Of a DNA stretch of 64,000 nt, positions 33,896 through 41,801 are shown in pieces. Numbering within the stretch: the first letter of the stretch is position 1; every line of letters starts with the position of its first letter. The notes beneath the pieces were generated by a model. It worked only from the letters and a program-made list of their open reading frames with translations, was not told where the DNA came from and did not search any database. This DNA is from Burkholderiaceae bacterium (GTDB taxonomy: Bacteria > Pseudomonadota > Gammaproteobacteria > Burkholderiales > Burkholderiaceae_C): NCBI GenBank assembly GCA_019745555.1, contig JAIESX010000012.1:1-64000 (forward strand), given 5' to 3'. The position numbers were made by a program, and so were the translations under genes.

Positions 33896-36610
33896 ATGAC
33901 TTCTGCAGTACCTGAGCCCCTCCGCGCGAAGTCCGCCGCCCGCGGTTTCCTGCTGCGCCTGTGGCTGGCGGTGGTGCTGCTCAATCTGCTGCTCATCGGA
34001 TTTGCGATCTGGGCGCTGGATCAGAGCCGCATGCGGTTTGAGGAGCGGGCCGCGGTGATGGTGGGCAATCTCTCCCACCTGATGGAGCAGGACATCGCCG
34101 CATCGGTGCGTGTGATCGATCTGGTGCTGTTGGCGGTGGGCGACGAGGTCCTGCGTGCTGGTGGCAGCGCGCGCGTGGATACCCTGATCGAGGACAAGCT
34201 GCGACGGTTGCCCGAACTGGACGGCCTGCGTGTGGCCGACGTCCGGGGCGATCTGCGACACGGTACGGGGGTCACGCCCCGGACCCGGGTCAATATCGCG
34301 GACCGCGATTATTTCGTCCGCCTGCGTGATGATCCCGGCGCTGGTCTGGTCGTGAGCAAGCCGGTCCAGGGGCGCCTGAGCGGCAAATGGGTGATCAACC
34401 TGGCGCGCGGCCTGCGCGCGCCCGACGGGCGCTTTCTGGGCGTGGTCCAGGGTTCCTTGCCCTTGCAGCACATCATCGCGCGTCTGGCGCCGCTGCAGTT
34501 CGGCACCAGCGGCTCATTCACGGTTTTCGACGCGGATTTTCGTCTGGTTGTGCGTCACCCCTCGCCGGATGGCGTGGCCGAGGCTGTGGGCATGCCCTTC
34601 GGCTCGCCTGAACTGCGCCAGCTTGTGGGGAGCGGGCAGCGCAGTGGCGTCTACAAGGCGCGCTCCATCGTCGACGCGGTGCAGCGCACTTCCTCGTTTC
34701 GCCGCATCACGGGGACGGACCTGTACCTCGTGATCGGCTTTGCCGAGGACGACTACCTCGCGGGCTGGCGCGAGGAGGTGGGCAAGGCTGTGGGGGTGGT
34801 GCTGTTGTTTCTGTGCACCAGCCTGGTGGTGGCGGCCCTGATCCGGCGCTCCTGGCAGCGCCAGGCCGAGGCCACGCAGGCCTTGCAGCAGGCCTATCGC
34901 AAGCTGGAGGCGGAAAAGCAGCTGAACCAGACCATCATTCGCTCCTCGCCTTTCGCCATCTACACGCGTGACCGCGAGGGCATCGTCACGGCCTGGAATC
35001 CCGCGGCCGAGAAGCTGTTCGGCTGGCGTGCCGAACAGATCCTCGGGCGACCCCTGCTCAGCGTGCCGGCGGGCCGGCAGCGCGAGACGGCAGAGTTGCG
35101 CCAGCGCGTGTTGCGCGGTGAGAGCATCCTGGACCAGGAGGTGCAGCGTCAGAAGGCCGACGGCACGCTGTTCGACCTGAGCACGACGCTGGCGCCGCTG
35201 CGTGATGCCAGTGGCGAGATCAGCGGCTATCTCGCCATCGCCGCCGACATCACGGCGCGCAAGGCGGCCGAACGCCAGGTCGAGTTCCTGGCCTACCGCG
35301 ATGTACTCACCGGTCTGCCCAATCGTCTGCTGCTGCAGGACCGGTTCAGCCAGGCCGTGGCGCATGCCGAGCGCACGCAGCGGCGCCTGGCCCTGCTGTT
35401 CCTGGACCTGGACAACTTCAAGACCATCAACGACTCGCTGGGCCACGCCGTGGGTGATGCCCTGCTCAAGGAGATCGCGCTGCGCCTGAGCGAGTGTGTG
35501 CGCGAGACTGACACCATCAGTCGCCAGGGCGGTGATGAATTTCTCATCGTGCTGTCTGACCTCAGCGGTACCGAAGCCATCGTGCCCGTGCTGGTCAAGA
35601 TCCGTGAGAGGCTGCAGGCTCCCTTCCTCATCGATGGCCACGAACTCAGCACATCGGCCTCGATCGGTGTGGCGCTGTACCCGGACGACGGGCGTGATTT
35701 CGAGATCCTGCATCAGAAGGCTGACACCGCCATGTACCGGGCCAAGGACGCAGGGCGCAATCATTACCGCTTCTTCGATGAGCAGATGAACGTCGAGGCC
35801 GTCGAGCATCTGCGACTCAAGAATGGCCTGCGCCGCGCACTGGAGCGAGGCGAATTCGAGCTGCACTACCAGCCGCAGATCACGCTGGACCAGGGGCGCG
35901 TCGTGGGGGTCGAGGCGCTGCTGCGCTGGCGTCATCCCGAGCAGGGGCTGATTCCGCCGGGCCGCTTCATTCCGGTGGCCGAAGACGGCGGCCTGATCGT
36001 GCCGATCGGCGAATGGGTGCTGGAAGAGGCCTGTCGCCAGGCCATGGCCTGGCGCGCCCAGGGCCTGCCGCCGCTGGTGCTGGCGGTCAACCTGTCTGCG
36101 GTGCAGTTCCGCCGCGGTGATCTGCAGCCCGCGATTGCCCGTATCCTGCAGCGCACCGGCTTCGAGCCGCGCCTGCTGGAACTGGAACTCACGGAATCCA
36201 TCATGATCCACGATGCCGAGGCCGTGCTGGCCGCGGTGCGCCAGCTCAAGCAGCTGGGCGTCAAGCTCTCGATCGATGACTTCGGTACCGGCTACTCCAG
36301 TCTGTCCTACCTGAAACGCTTCGACGTCGACAAGCTCAAGATCGACCAGGGCTTTGTCCGCGACCTGGCGCGCAACCCCGACGACGCGGCCATTGTGCGC
36401 GCCATCATCCAGATGGCGGCCAGCCTGGGCCTGCACACCATCGCCGAGGGCGTGGAGGATGCCGAGGCGCTGGCGCTGTTGCGACAGTATGGTTGTCACG
36501 AGGCGCAGGGCTATTTCTTTGCACGACCCATGGACGCAACGGCTCTGGCAGACTACGTGCTGCACATGTTGCAGACACCACCCAACTTCGAAGACACGGG
36601 GGCCCTATGA
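33896..36610 (+). CDS. membrane GGDEF-EAL sensor protein with PAS domain
   Basis: A 904-residue c-di-GMP enzyme. The order is: transmembrane helix (about 20-42), periplasmic Cache-like sensor (45-290), second transmembrane helix (about 295-318), short coiled coil, PAS (about 340-460, IIRSSPFAIYTRDREGIVTA), GGDEF domain with intact SRQGGDEF, and EAL domain with EALLRWRHPEQG, ELTESIMIHD and IDDFGTGYSSLSYLKRF. Both active sites appear complete, so it could make and degrade c-di-GMP; in many such fusions one activity dominates. Its stop overlaps the next ATG. Confidence 0.92.
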   Translation: MTSAVPEPLRAKSAARGFLLRLWLAVVLLNLLLIGFAIWALDQSRMRFEERAAVMVGNLSHLMEQDIAASVRVIDLVLLAVGDEVLRAGGSARVDTLIEDKLRRLPELDGLRVADVRGDLRHGTGVTPRTRVNIADRDYFVRLRDDPGAGLVVSKPVQGRLSGKWVINLARGLRAPDGRFLGVVQGSLPLQHIIARLAPLQFGTSGSFTVFDADFRLVVRHPSPDGVAEAVGMPFGSPELRQLVGSGQRSGVYKARSIVDAVQRTSSFRRITGTDLYLVIGFAEDDYLAGWREEVGKAVGVVLLFLCTSLVVAALIRRSWQRQAEATQALQQAYRKLEAEKQLNQTIIRSSPFAIYTRDREGIVTAWNPAAEKLFGWRAEQILGRPLLSVPAGRQRETAELRQRVLRGESILDQEVQRQKADGTLFDLSTTLAPLRDASGEISGYLAIAADITARKAAERQVEFLAYRDVLTGLPNRLLLQDRFSQAVAHAERTQRRLALLFLDLDNFKTINDSLGHAVGDALLKEIALRLSECVRETDTISRQGGDEFLIVLSDLSGTEAIVPVLVKIRERLQAPFLIDGHELSTSASIGVALYPDDGRDFEILHQKADTAMYRAKDAGRNHYRFFDEQMNVEAVEHLRLKNGLRRALERGEFELHYQPQITLDQGRVVGVEALLRWRHPEQGLIPPGRFIPVAEDGGLIVPIGEWVLEEACRQAMAWRAQGLPPLVLAVNLSAVQFRRGDLQPAIARILQRTGFEPRLLELELTESIMIHDAEAVLAAVRQLKQLGVKLSIDDFGTGYSSLSYLKRFDVDKLKIDQGFVRDLARNPDDAAIVRAIIQMAASLGLHTIAEGVEDAEALALLRQYGCHEAQGYFFARPMDATALADYVLHMLQTPPNFEDTGAL

Positions 36611-36903
36611 AACGTAGCCACAACTTGTTGCTCGTCGCCCTCTGCGCCGCTGTCTCCGGCGCAGCCTGGGCACAGTCGCCCCAGACCTGCGAGCAGGCCT
36701 GGGCTGAGTACAGGCAGTTCATGAAGGACAACGAGATGGAACCCGGGCGCCACGCCTACACGGTGTACGGCGCCAATGTGCGTGCCCTGTGCGGGGCTGA
36801 TGCACTGCCGGTGCCGCCGGGCGTCGACACGCCGCCGCGCATCATCCGCAGGCCGCCGCCCCCGCCGCCCAAACCGCCGCAGAACCCTCCGGCGCCCAAG
36901 TAG
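36607..36903 (+). CDS. small secreted protein with proline-rich tail
   Basis: Unrecognised protein of 98 residues. A clear Sec signal peptide (MKRSHNLLLVALCAAVSGAAWA) is followed by a 40-residue helical segment with two Cys (QTCEQAWAEY and RALCGAD) and a tail of Pro/Lys repeats (RRPPPPPPKPPQ). It is probably periplasmic, with one disulphide. The ATG overlaps the stop of the GGDEF-EAL gene (ATGA), which implies coupled translation and perhaps a link to that sensor. It ends 12 bases from the convergent flavoprotein gene. Confidence 0.7.
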   Translation: MKRSHNLLLVALCAAVSGAAWAQSPQTCEQAWAEYRQFMKDNEMEPGRHAYTVYGANVRALCGADALPVPPGVDTPPRIIRRPPPPPPKPPQNPPAPK

Positions 36904-36915
36904 GCCAGGAGCCGG

Positions 36916-38646
36916 TCAGCCAACCAGGTCCTGCGCCAGGGCTTCGGCCACCTTGATGCCATCCACGCCGGCCGAGAGGATGCCGCCGGCATAACCCGCC
37001 CCTTCGCCTGCGGGGTAGAGGCCGCGCACATTGAGGCTTTGCAGATCATCGCCGCGCGGGATGCGCAGCGGTGAGGAGGTGCGCGTTTCCACGCCGGTGA
37101 GGACGGCGTCGGGCATGTCGTAGCCCTTGATCTTGCGTCCGAAGACCGGCAGGGCCTCGCGCATGGCCTCGATGGCGTACGCCGGCAGCGCGGGCTGCAG
37201 GTCGCCGAGTTTCACACCCGGCTTGTACGAGGGCAGCACGCTGCCGAAGTCTTTCGAGGGTTGACCAGCCAGGAAGTCGCCCACGAGCTGGCCCGGGGCT
37301 TCGTAGCTGCTGCCGCCCAGCACATAGGCTTGCGCCTCCAGCTTGCGCTGCAGCACGATGCCTGCAAGCGGGTGGTACTGCGGTGGTTGTTTGCCACGCA
37401 TCTCCGCAGCCTGCGCCGCATAACGCGGCCCGTCCTCGGGGCCGAAAGCGGCGATCCAGTCGTCCACGGTCTGGCCATCCGGGTAGTCAGGCGGTTCGAT
37501 CCCCACCACCATGCCCGCATTGGCGTTGCGCTCGTTGCGCGAGTACTGGCTCATGCCATTGGTGACCACCCGCCCGGGTTCCGAGGTGGCGGCCACCACG
37601 GTGCCGCCGGGGCACATGCAGAAGCTGTAGACCGCGCGACCATTCTTCGCGTGGTGTACCAGCTTGTAGTCGGCCGCGCCCAGCATGGGGTGGCCTGCGT
37701 ACTTGCCCCAGCGCGCACGGTCGATCACGCCCTGCGGGTGTTCAATGCGGAAACCGATGGAGAAGGGCTTGGCCTGCAGGCTCACGCCGCGCTCCCAGAG
37801 CATGGTGAAGGTGTCGCGCGAGCTGTGGCCCAGGGCCAGTACCACGTGGCGGGCCGGCAGCTCGTAGCTCTGCCCGGTGGCCTGGTCCAGCACCCGCAGG
37901 CCGCGCAGCGCCTTGCCGTTCGGCGTCTCGTCGAGCAGCAGGTCGGTGACGCGCTGCTGGAAGCGGATCTCGCCACCCAGGGACTCGATCTGTTCGCGGA
38001 TGCCTTCGACCACCTTGACGAGCTTGAAGGTGCCGATGTGCGGATGCGCCTCGACCAGGATCTCGCGCGGTGCGCCGGCGTCCACGAACTCCTGCATGAC
38101 CTTGCGGCCCAGGTGGCGCGGATCCTTGATCTGGCTGTAGAGCTTGCCGTCGCTGAAGGTGCCCGCGCCGCCCTCGCCGAACTGCACGTTGGATTCGGGC
38201 TGCAGCACCTTCTTGCGCCACAGGCCCCAGGTGTCCTTGGTGCGTTCGCGCACGGTCTTGCCGCGCTCGAGCACGATGGGCCGGAAGCCCATCTGGGCCA
38301 GCAGCAGGGCCGCGAAGATGCCGCAGGGGCCGAAGCCCACGACCACCGGGCGTTCTTCCAGTTTCGCCGGCGCGTGCACGGGCGGGCGGTAGACCAGGTC
38401 GGGGCTGGGGCCGATGTGAGGATGCTTGTGGAACTGCGTGAGCAGACGGGTTTCCAGTTCCGGTGCGAGCTCGACGTCGACGATGTAGACCTGCAGCAGC
38501 TCGGCCTTGCGTGCGTCGAAGCTGCGCTTGTAGACGGTGTGGTGGCGCAGGTCACCTGGCGCGATGCCCAGCGTCTTGCAGATCAACGCGGGCAGGGCCT
38601 CGGGGGCGTGCTCCAGCGGGAGCTTGAGTTCGGTCAGTCGGATCAT
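36916..38646 (-). CDS. FAD-dependent oxidoreductase (COG2509 family)
   Basis: A 576-residue flavoprotein of unknown substrate. An N-terminal region of about 100 residues precedes the FAD site (VVVGFGPCGIFAALLLAQMG at about 100-119), followed by QFGEGGAGTFSDGKLYSQIK, a family hallmark, and CMCPGGTVVAATSEPGR. The C-terminus has GEGAGYAGGILSAGVDGIK, the second FAD contact. No membrane segment is seen. It is divergent from rnpB with 76 bases between. Confidence 0.9.
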   Translation of the reverse strand: MIRLTELKLPLEHAPEALPALICKTLGIAPGDLRHHTVYKRSFDARKAELLQVYIVDVELAPELETRLLTQFHKHPHIGPSPDLVYRPPVHAPAKLEERPVVVGFGPCGIFAALLLAQMGFRPIVLERGKTVRERTKDTWGLWRKKVLQPESNVQFGEGGAGTFSDGKLYSQIKDPRHLGRKVMQEFVDAGAPREILVEAHPHIGTFKLVKVVEGIREQIESLGGEIRFQQRVTDLLLDETPNGKALRGLRVLDQATGQSYELPARHVVLALGHSSRDTFTMLWERGVSLQAKPFSIGFRIEHPQGVIDRARWGKYAGHPMLGAADYKLVHHAKNGRAVYSFCMCPGGTVVAATSEPGRVVTNGMSQYSRNERNANAGMVVGIEPPDYPDGQTVDDWIAAFGPEDGPRYAAQAAEMRGKQPPQYHPLAGIVLQRKLEAQAYVLGGSSYEAPGQLVGDFLAGQPSKDFGSVLPSYKPGVKLGDLQPALPAYAIEAMREALPVFGRKIKGYDMPDAVLTGVETRTSSPLRIPRGDDLQSLNVRGLYPAGEGAGYAGGILSAGVDGIKVAEALAQDLVG

Positions 38647-38711
38647 GGCTTGTAGTTATCAAGCGAAGAAGGCCGCCATGATACGCGCCGGCACGAAGTG
38701 CCGCAGGCTGG

Positions 38712-38717
38712 GATAAT
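38712..38717 (+). promoter_or_regulatory. probable -10 element of rnpB
   Basis: GATAAT lies six bases before the predicted 5' end of the RNase P RNA, the right distance for a -10 box. No convincing -35 hexamer was seen. Confidence 0.5.
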
Positions 38718-38722
38718 CCGTG

Positions 38723-39056
38723 GTGTGAAGTCGGCCGGACCGCCGCTGGTGCAAGCTGGGAAACCAGGCACTGGAGGAACGTCCGGACTGCACAGGGCAG
38801 CGTAGGAGGTAACACCTCTCCACCGTGAGGTGAGGATCAGAGCAACAGAGACGAGTCGCTACCGGGCAACCGGTAACGGGTGAAACGGGCAATCTCTACG
38901 CGCAGCAATACCAAATAGGCCAGCGTTGATGTGGCTCCGCGGAGCTGGCGGGTAGGTAGCACCGAGCCGGGTGGGTGACCCCCGGCCCAGATTAATGGCG
39001 GTCACGCTGCGGGCAACCGCAGTGCACAGAATCCGGCTTACAGGCCGACTTCACAC
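38723..39056 (+). ncRNA. rnpB: RNase P RNA (bacterial class A)
   Basis: Catalytic RNA that trims tRNA 5' leaders. The first 14 bases (GTGTGAAGTCGGCC) pair perfectly with the last 14 (GGCCGACTTCACAC), forming helix P1. Conserved core stretches are present: GGAGGAACGTCCGGACTGC near the 5' end, CAGAGCAACAGAGA-like sequence in the middle, GGGTGAAACGGGC, and ACAGAATCCGGCTTA near the 3' end. Length is about 334 bases, typical of Proteobacteria. Ends are set from the P1 helix and may differ by a few bases. Confidence 0.95.
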
Positions 39057-39065
39057 TTCTTCCGT

Positions 39066-39089
39066 CCGGTGCCGCGCAGGCGGCACCGG
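39066..39089. terminator. hairpin between rnpB and the Rrf2 gene
   Basis: CCGGTGCCGC and GCGGCACCGG form a perfect 10-bp stem with a GCAG loop, ten bases after rnpB and 20 bases before the convergent Rrf2 stop. There is no clear T-run on either side, but the position suits a terminator for both transcripts. Confidence 0.55.
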
Positions 39090-39108
39090 GCTCTCAGAGG
39101 TCGCGCTC

Positions 39109-39645
39109 TCAGGACTTGGCGGCCAGTGCGCCGGCCAGCGCGAACACCGAATTGGGTGCCGTGGTCTTGGGCGGCTCGGGCTTGCGCTGGGCAAAGATGC
39201 CGCGCCGGCTCGTGGTCTGGCGCTCTTCCACCGCCACGCCCTTGGCACGCTGCTCCTCGCAGAGCTGCAGCAGCTTGATGCCTTCAAGGTGCTCCATCAT
39301 GCGGCTGTTCAGGCCGCTCCAGAGTTCGCGTGTGAGTTGCCAGCCGGCCTCGCCGGCGTCGCTATTCTCATCGGCCTGCAGGCCACGCGGCCCTTCGACG
39401 GCACGGATGATGTCGGCCACGCTGATGAACTGGACACTGCGGCCCAGGGTGTAGCCGCCGCCCGGCCCGCGGGTGCTTTCCACGAGACCCTGCTGACGCA
39501 GCTTGCTGAACAGCTGTTCCAAGTAGGACAGGGAGATCTGCAGCCTTTGCCCGATGGAATTCAGGGGCACGGGTCCGGTCGACTCGCGCAGGGCGAGGTC
39601 GATCATGGCGGCGACGGCAAAGCGGCTTTTGGCGCTGAGACGCAT
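39109..39645 (-). CDS. Rrf2/IscR-like regulator lacking the Fe-S cysteines
   Basis: A 178-residue winged-helix regulator whose first 90 residues closely match IscR (MRLSAKSRFAVAAMIDLAL, ISLSYLEQLFSKLRQQGLV, RGPGGGYTLG). In IscR the next segment carries three Cys and a His that hold a [2Fe-2S] cluster. Here the segment reads LQADENSDAGEAGWQLTREL, with no Cys at all; the only Cys is much later (LLQLCEEQ). So it cannot bind the cluster in the IscR way. The ATG at 39645 gives the normal IscR start. No isc genes lie nearby. It is divergent from the NhaR-type gene. Confidence 0.85.
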   Translation of the reverse strand: MRLSAKSRFAVAAMIDLALRESTGPVPLNSIGQRLQISLSYLEQLFSKLRQQGLVESTRGPGGGYTLGRSVQFISVADIIRAVEGPRGLQADENSDAGEAGWQLTRELWSGLNSRMMEHLEGIKLLQLCEEQRAKGVAVEERQTTSRRGIFAQRKPEPPKTTAPNSVFALAGALAAKS

Positions 39646-39778
39646 GGCGTTTCCTTTCTCGGATGTGGCGCGGGCACTGGATGGCACTCGCACACGAAAC
39701 TTTAGGGATATTCGATCTTCCGGTAAATTCGAATTTTCGAAAGAATCACTTCGATTAAAACGAACTAAAAGAGTTCCC
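39646..39778. promoter_or_regulatory. AT-rich divergent promoter region with TTCGA repeats
   Basis: This gap between the Rrf2 and NhaR-type genes is much richer in A/T than its surroundings. It holds repeated TTCGA cores (ATTCGA, AATTCGAATTTTCGAAAGAA, CTTCGATT) spaced about 10 to 19 bases apart between 39709 and 39755. They may be binding sites for one or both of the divergent regulators. Confidence 0.4.
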
Positions 39779-40678
39779 GTGAACTTCAAACATCTGCACT
39801 ATTTCTGGGTGGCTGCAAGATCTGGTGGAATCTTGAGAGCTGGTGAGCAGTTACATACAACACCGCAAACCCTGTCCGGTCAAATCAAACTGCTGGAAGA
39901 ACGTCTAGGACGCAAGCTGTTCCGCAAAAGCGGCCGGCAACTGGAGCTGACCGACGACGGCCGTCTGGCCCTGGGCTATGCCGACGAGATCTTCACCCTG
40001 GGCGCCGAGCTGGAGGCTGCGCTGCGCCAGCCGCGCAGCGGGCCGCGGGTGCTGGACTTCCGGGTCGGGGTGGCCGATTCGGTGGCCAAGTCCGTGGCCT
40101 ACCGGCTGCTCGAGCCGGCCATGAACCTGGAGGTGCCGGTGCGCCTGATCGGGGTCGAGGGCAAATTCCCTGACCTGCTGGCCCAGCTGGCCCTGCATCG
40201 GCTGGACCTGGTGATCGCCGACGAGCCGCTGACGCGGCGCATCAGCGTCAAGGCCTACAACCACGCACTGGGCACCTCGCGCATGAGCTTCTTCTGCGCG
40301 CCGACGTTGCGCAGCCAGCTGCAGGGGCCGTTTCCCCAGTGTCTGCACGGCGCGCCCATGCTGATCCAGGGTGCGGCCTCGTCCGTGCGGCAGGAACTCG
40401 ACGCCTGGCTGCTGCGCCAGGGCATCCAGCCGCGCATCGTGGGTGAGTTCGACGATGGCGCGCTGATGACGGCCTTCGGACGCGAGGGCCGCGGCGTCTT
40501 CATGTCACCCAGCGTGCTGGAGGACGAGACCGTGGCGCATTACGGCGTGGAGGTCATCGGCCGCGGCGATGAGGAACTAGTCGAGGAGTTCTATGCCGTC
40601 TCGGTGGAGCGGCGCATCAAGCACCCGGCCGTGGCGGCCATCACGCAGGCCGCACGCGGGCGGCTCTTTCACGCCTAG
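39779..40678 (+). CDS. LysR-family regulator, NhaR-type
   Basis: A 299-residue LysR regulator starting from GTG 39779 (NFKHLHYFWVAARSGGILRA), which is the characteristic NhaR N-terminus; NhaR controls Na+/H+ antiporter genes in enterics. The helix-turn-helix is followed by LSGQIKLLEERLGRKLFRKS. The ORF track starts earlier across the AT-rich gap, which is unlikely. No antiporter gene is nearby, so the target is unknown. It ends three bases from the convergent M48 gene. Confidence 0.85.
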   Translation: MNFKHLHYFWVAARSGGILRAGEQLHTTPQTLSGQIKLLEERLGRKLFRKSGRQLELTDDGRLALGYADEIFTLGAELEAALRQPRSGPRVLDFRVGVADSVAKSVAYRLLEPAMNLEVPVRLIGVEGKFPDLLAQLALHRLDLVIADEPLTRRISVKAYNHALGTSRMSFFCAPTLRSQLQGPFPQCLHGAPMLIQGAASSVRQELDAWLLRQGIQPRIVGEFDDGALMTAFGREGRGVFMSPSVLEDETVAHYGVEVIGRGDEELVEEFYAVSVERRIKHPAVAAITQAARGRLFHA

Positions 40679-40681
40679 TGC

Positions 40682-41797
40682 TCAGCGGCACAGCGCACCA
40701 GCCTTGAGCTGCTCGGCGCGCTGCGGCGTGGCCGGGTGCGTGCTGAGCCAGTCGGCCATGGTGCTGCCGTGCGCCTGGGGGGCGGGGGCGCCGTGCTCCT
40801 GCGACAGGCCCAGCAGCAGCTCGGCCATGGGAGCGGTGGGCTTTTGCGCGCGCGTCATCAGCGCCAGCGCGAAGCAGTCGGATTCGGTCTCGTGCTGGCG
40901 TCGGTAGGCCAGGCCTGTGAGCACCGTGCTGGCCAGCGAGACCACACTGGACACATCGCCCAGTGCCAGGCCCAGCCCCACATTGAGCACGCCCTGTTCG
41001 ACGATCAGGCGCGTGCCGTGACGGTGCTCGACATGGCCGATCTCGTGCGCCAGCACCCCCAGCAGCGCGTCGTCCGGGAGGCCGGCCTTGGCCGCGCTTT
41101 CGACCAGTTCGTCGGTCATGACCAGGGTGCCGCCGGGCAGGGCGAAAGCGTTGGGGCCCAGACCGCGGCGAAACAGCAGCTCGTAGCGGGGACGATAGGC
41201 CGGGTAGCGCTTGAGCTTGGGGTCGAGCTGACGCAGCAGGTCGTCGAAGCTGGCCCGCAGCGCGGCCTGGCGTTCGGGGGCCAACTGGCTGGGCTTGAGC
41301 CAGCGTTGCTCGATCTGGCCCAGCGCCTCCTGGCTGATGCCCAGCTCCCATTCCAGCGGTACATGGCGGCTCAGCTGGGCCGCGGCCCAGGGCGTGCCGT
41401 AGCGGTAGAAGGCCAGGAGCCCGAGGATGGCGAAGGCCAGCACGCCCAGCAACACCGGCCAGCGGGTCTGCATGCGCTGGGCCAGGCCGGGGCGCGCGCC
41501 GGCAGCGGCCAGGGCCTGCTGCCAGACCTGGGGCTGGTCGATCTCGATGCTGCCGTGCTCGTGCAGGGCGATGGTGAGGCGCTCAGGTGCGCGGTCGGCG
41601 CTCCATTGTGGCGGCCATTCCACCTCGTCGTGCTCGAAGCGGCGCGAGGCGGCGTGCGCGAGGTCCAGCACATGCAGGCGCAGGGCCGGTCCCTTGGGCC
41701 CGGGTTCGAGCACGATCAGCACCTCGCGCGCGCGGCTGCTGCGGCCGTTGAACCATTTGGCGCGCAAGGGCGCGGCCGGGCTGACGGTCTCGGCCAT
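40682..41797 (-). CDS. M48-family membrane metalloprotease
   Basis: A 371-residue protein with a soluble N-terminal part of about 115 residues, one transmembrane helix (WPVLLGVLAFAILGLLAFYRY) and a zinc protease domain. The motif is LAHEIGHVEHRHGTR, with a downstream ESDCFAL Glu ligand. It probably acts on envelope proteins. The start at MAETVSPAAP lies four bases past the DUF898 stop, so both genes are read together on the minus strand. Confidence 0.88.
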   Translation of the reverse strand: MAETVSPAAPLRAKWFNGRSSRAREVLIVLEPGPKGPALRLHVLDLAHAASRRFEHDEVEWPPQWSADRAPERLTIALHEHGSIEIDQPQVWQQALAAAGARPGLAQRMQTRWPVLLGVLAFAILGLLAFYRYGTPWAAAQLSRHVPLEWELGISQEALGQIEQRWLKPSQLAPERQAALRASFDDLLRQLDPKLKRYPAYRPRYELLFRRGLGPNAFALPGGTLVMTDELVESAAKAGLPDDALLGVLAHEIGHVEHRHGTRLIVEQGVLNVGLGLALGDVSSVVSLASTVLTGLAYRRQHETESDCFALALMTRAQKPTAPMAELLLGLSQEHGAPAPQAHGSTMADWLSTHPATPQRAEQLKAGALCR

Positions 41798-41801
41798 GGG
41801 C

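Noticed and set aside
38723-39056. Structured region first considered as a possible riboswitch or tmRNA
   Set aside because: The 14-bp terminal helix and conserved core sequences identify it as RNase P RNA; no tRNA-like end or tag reading frame is present.
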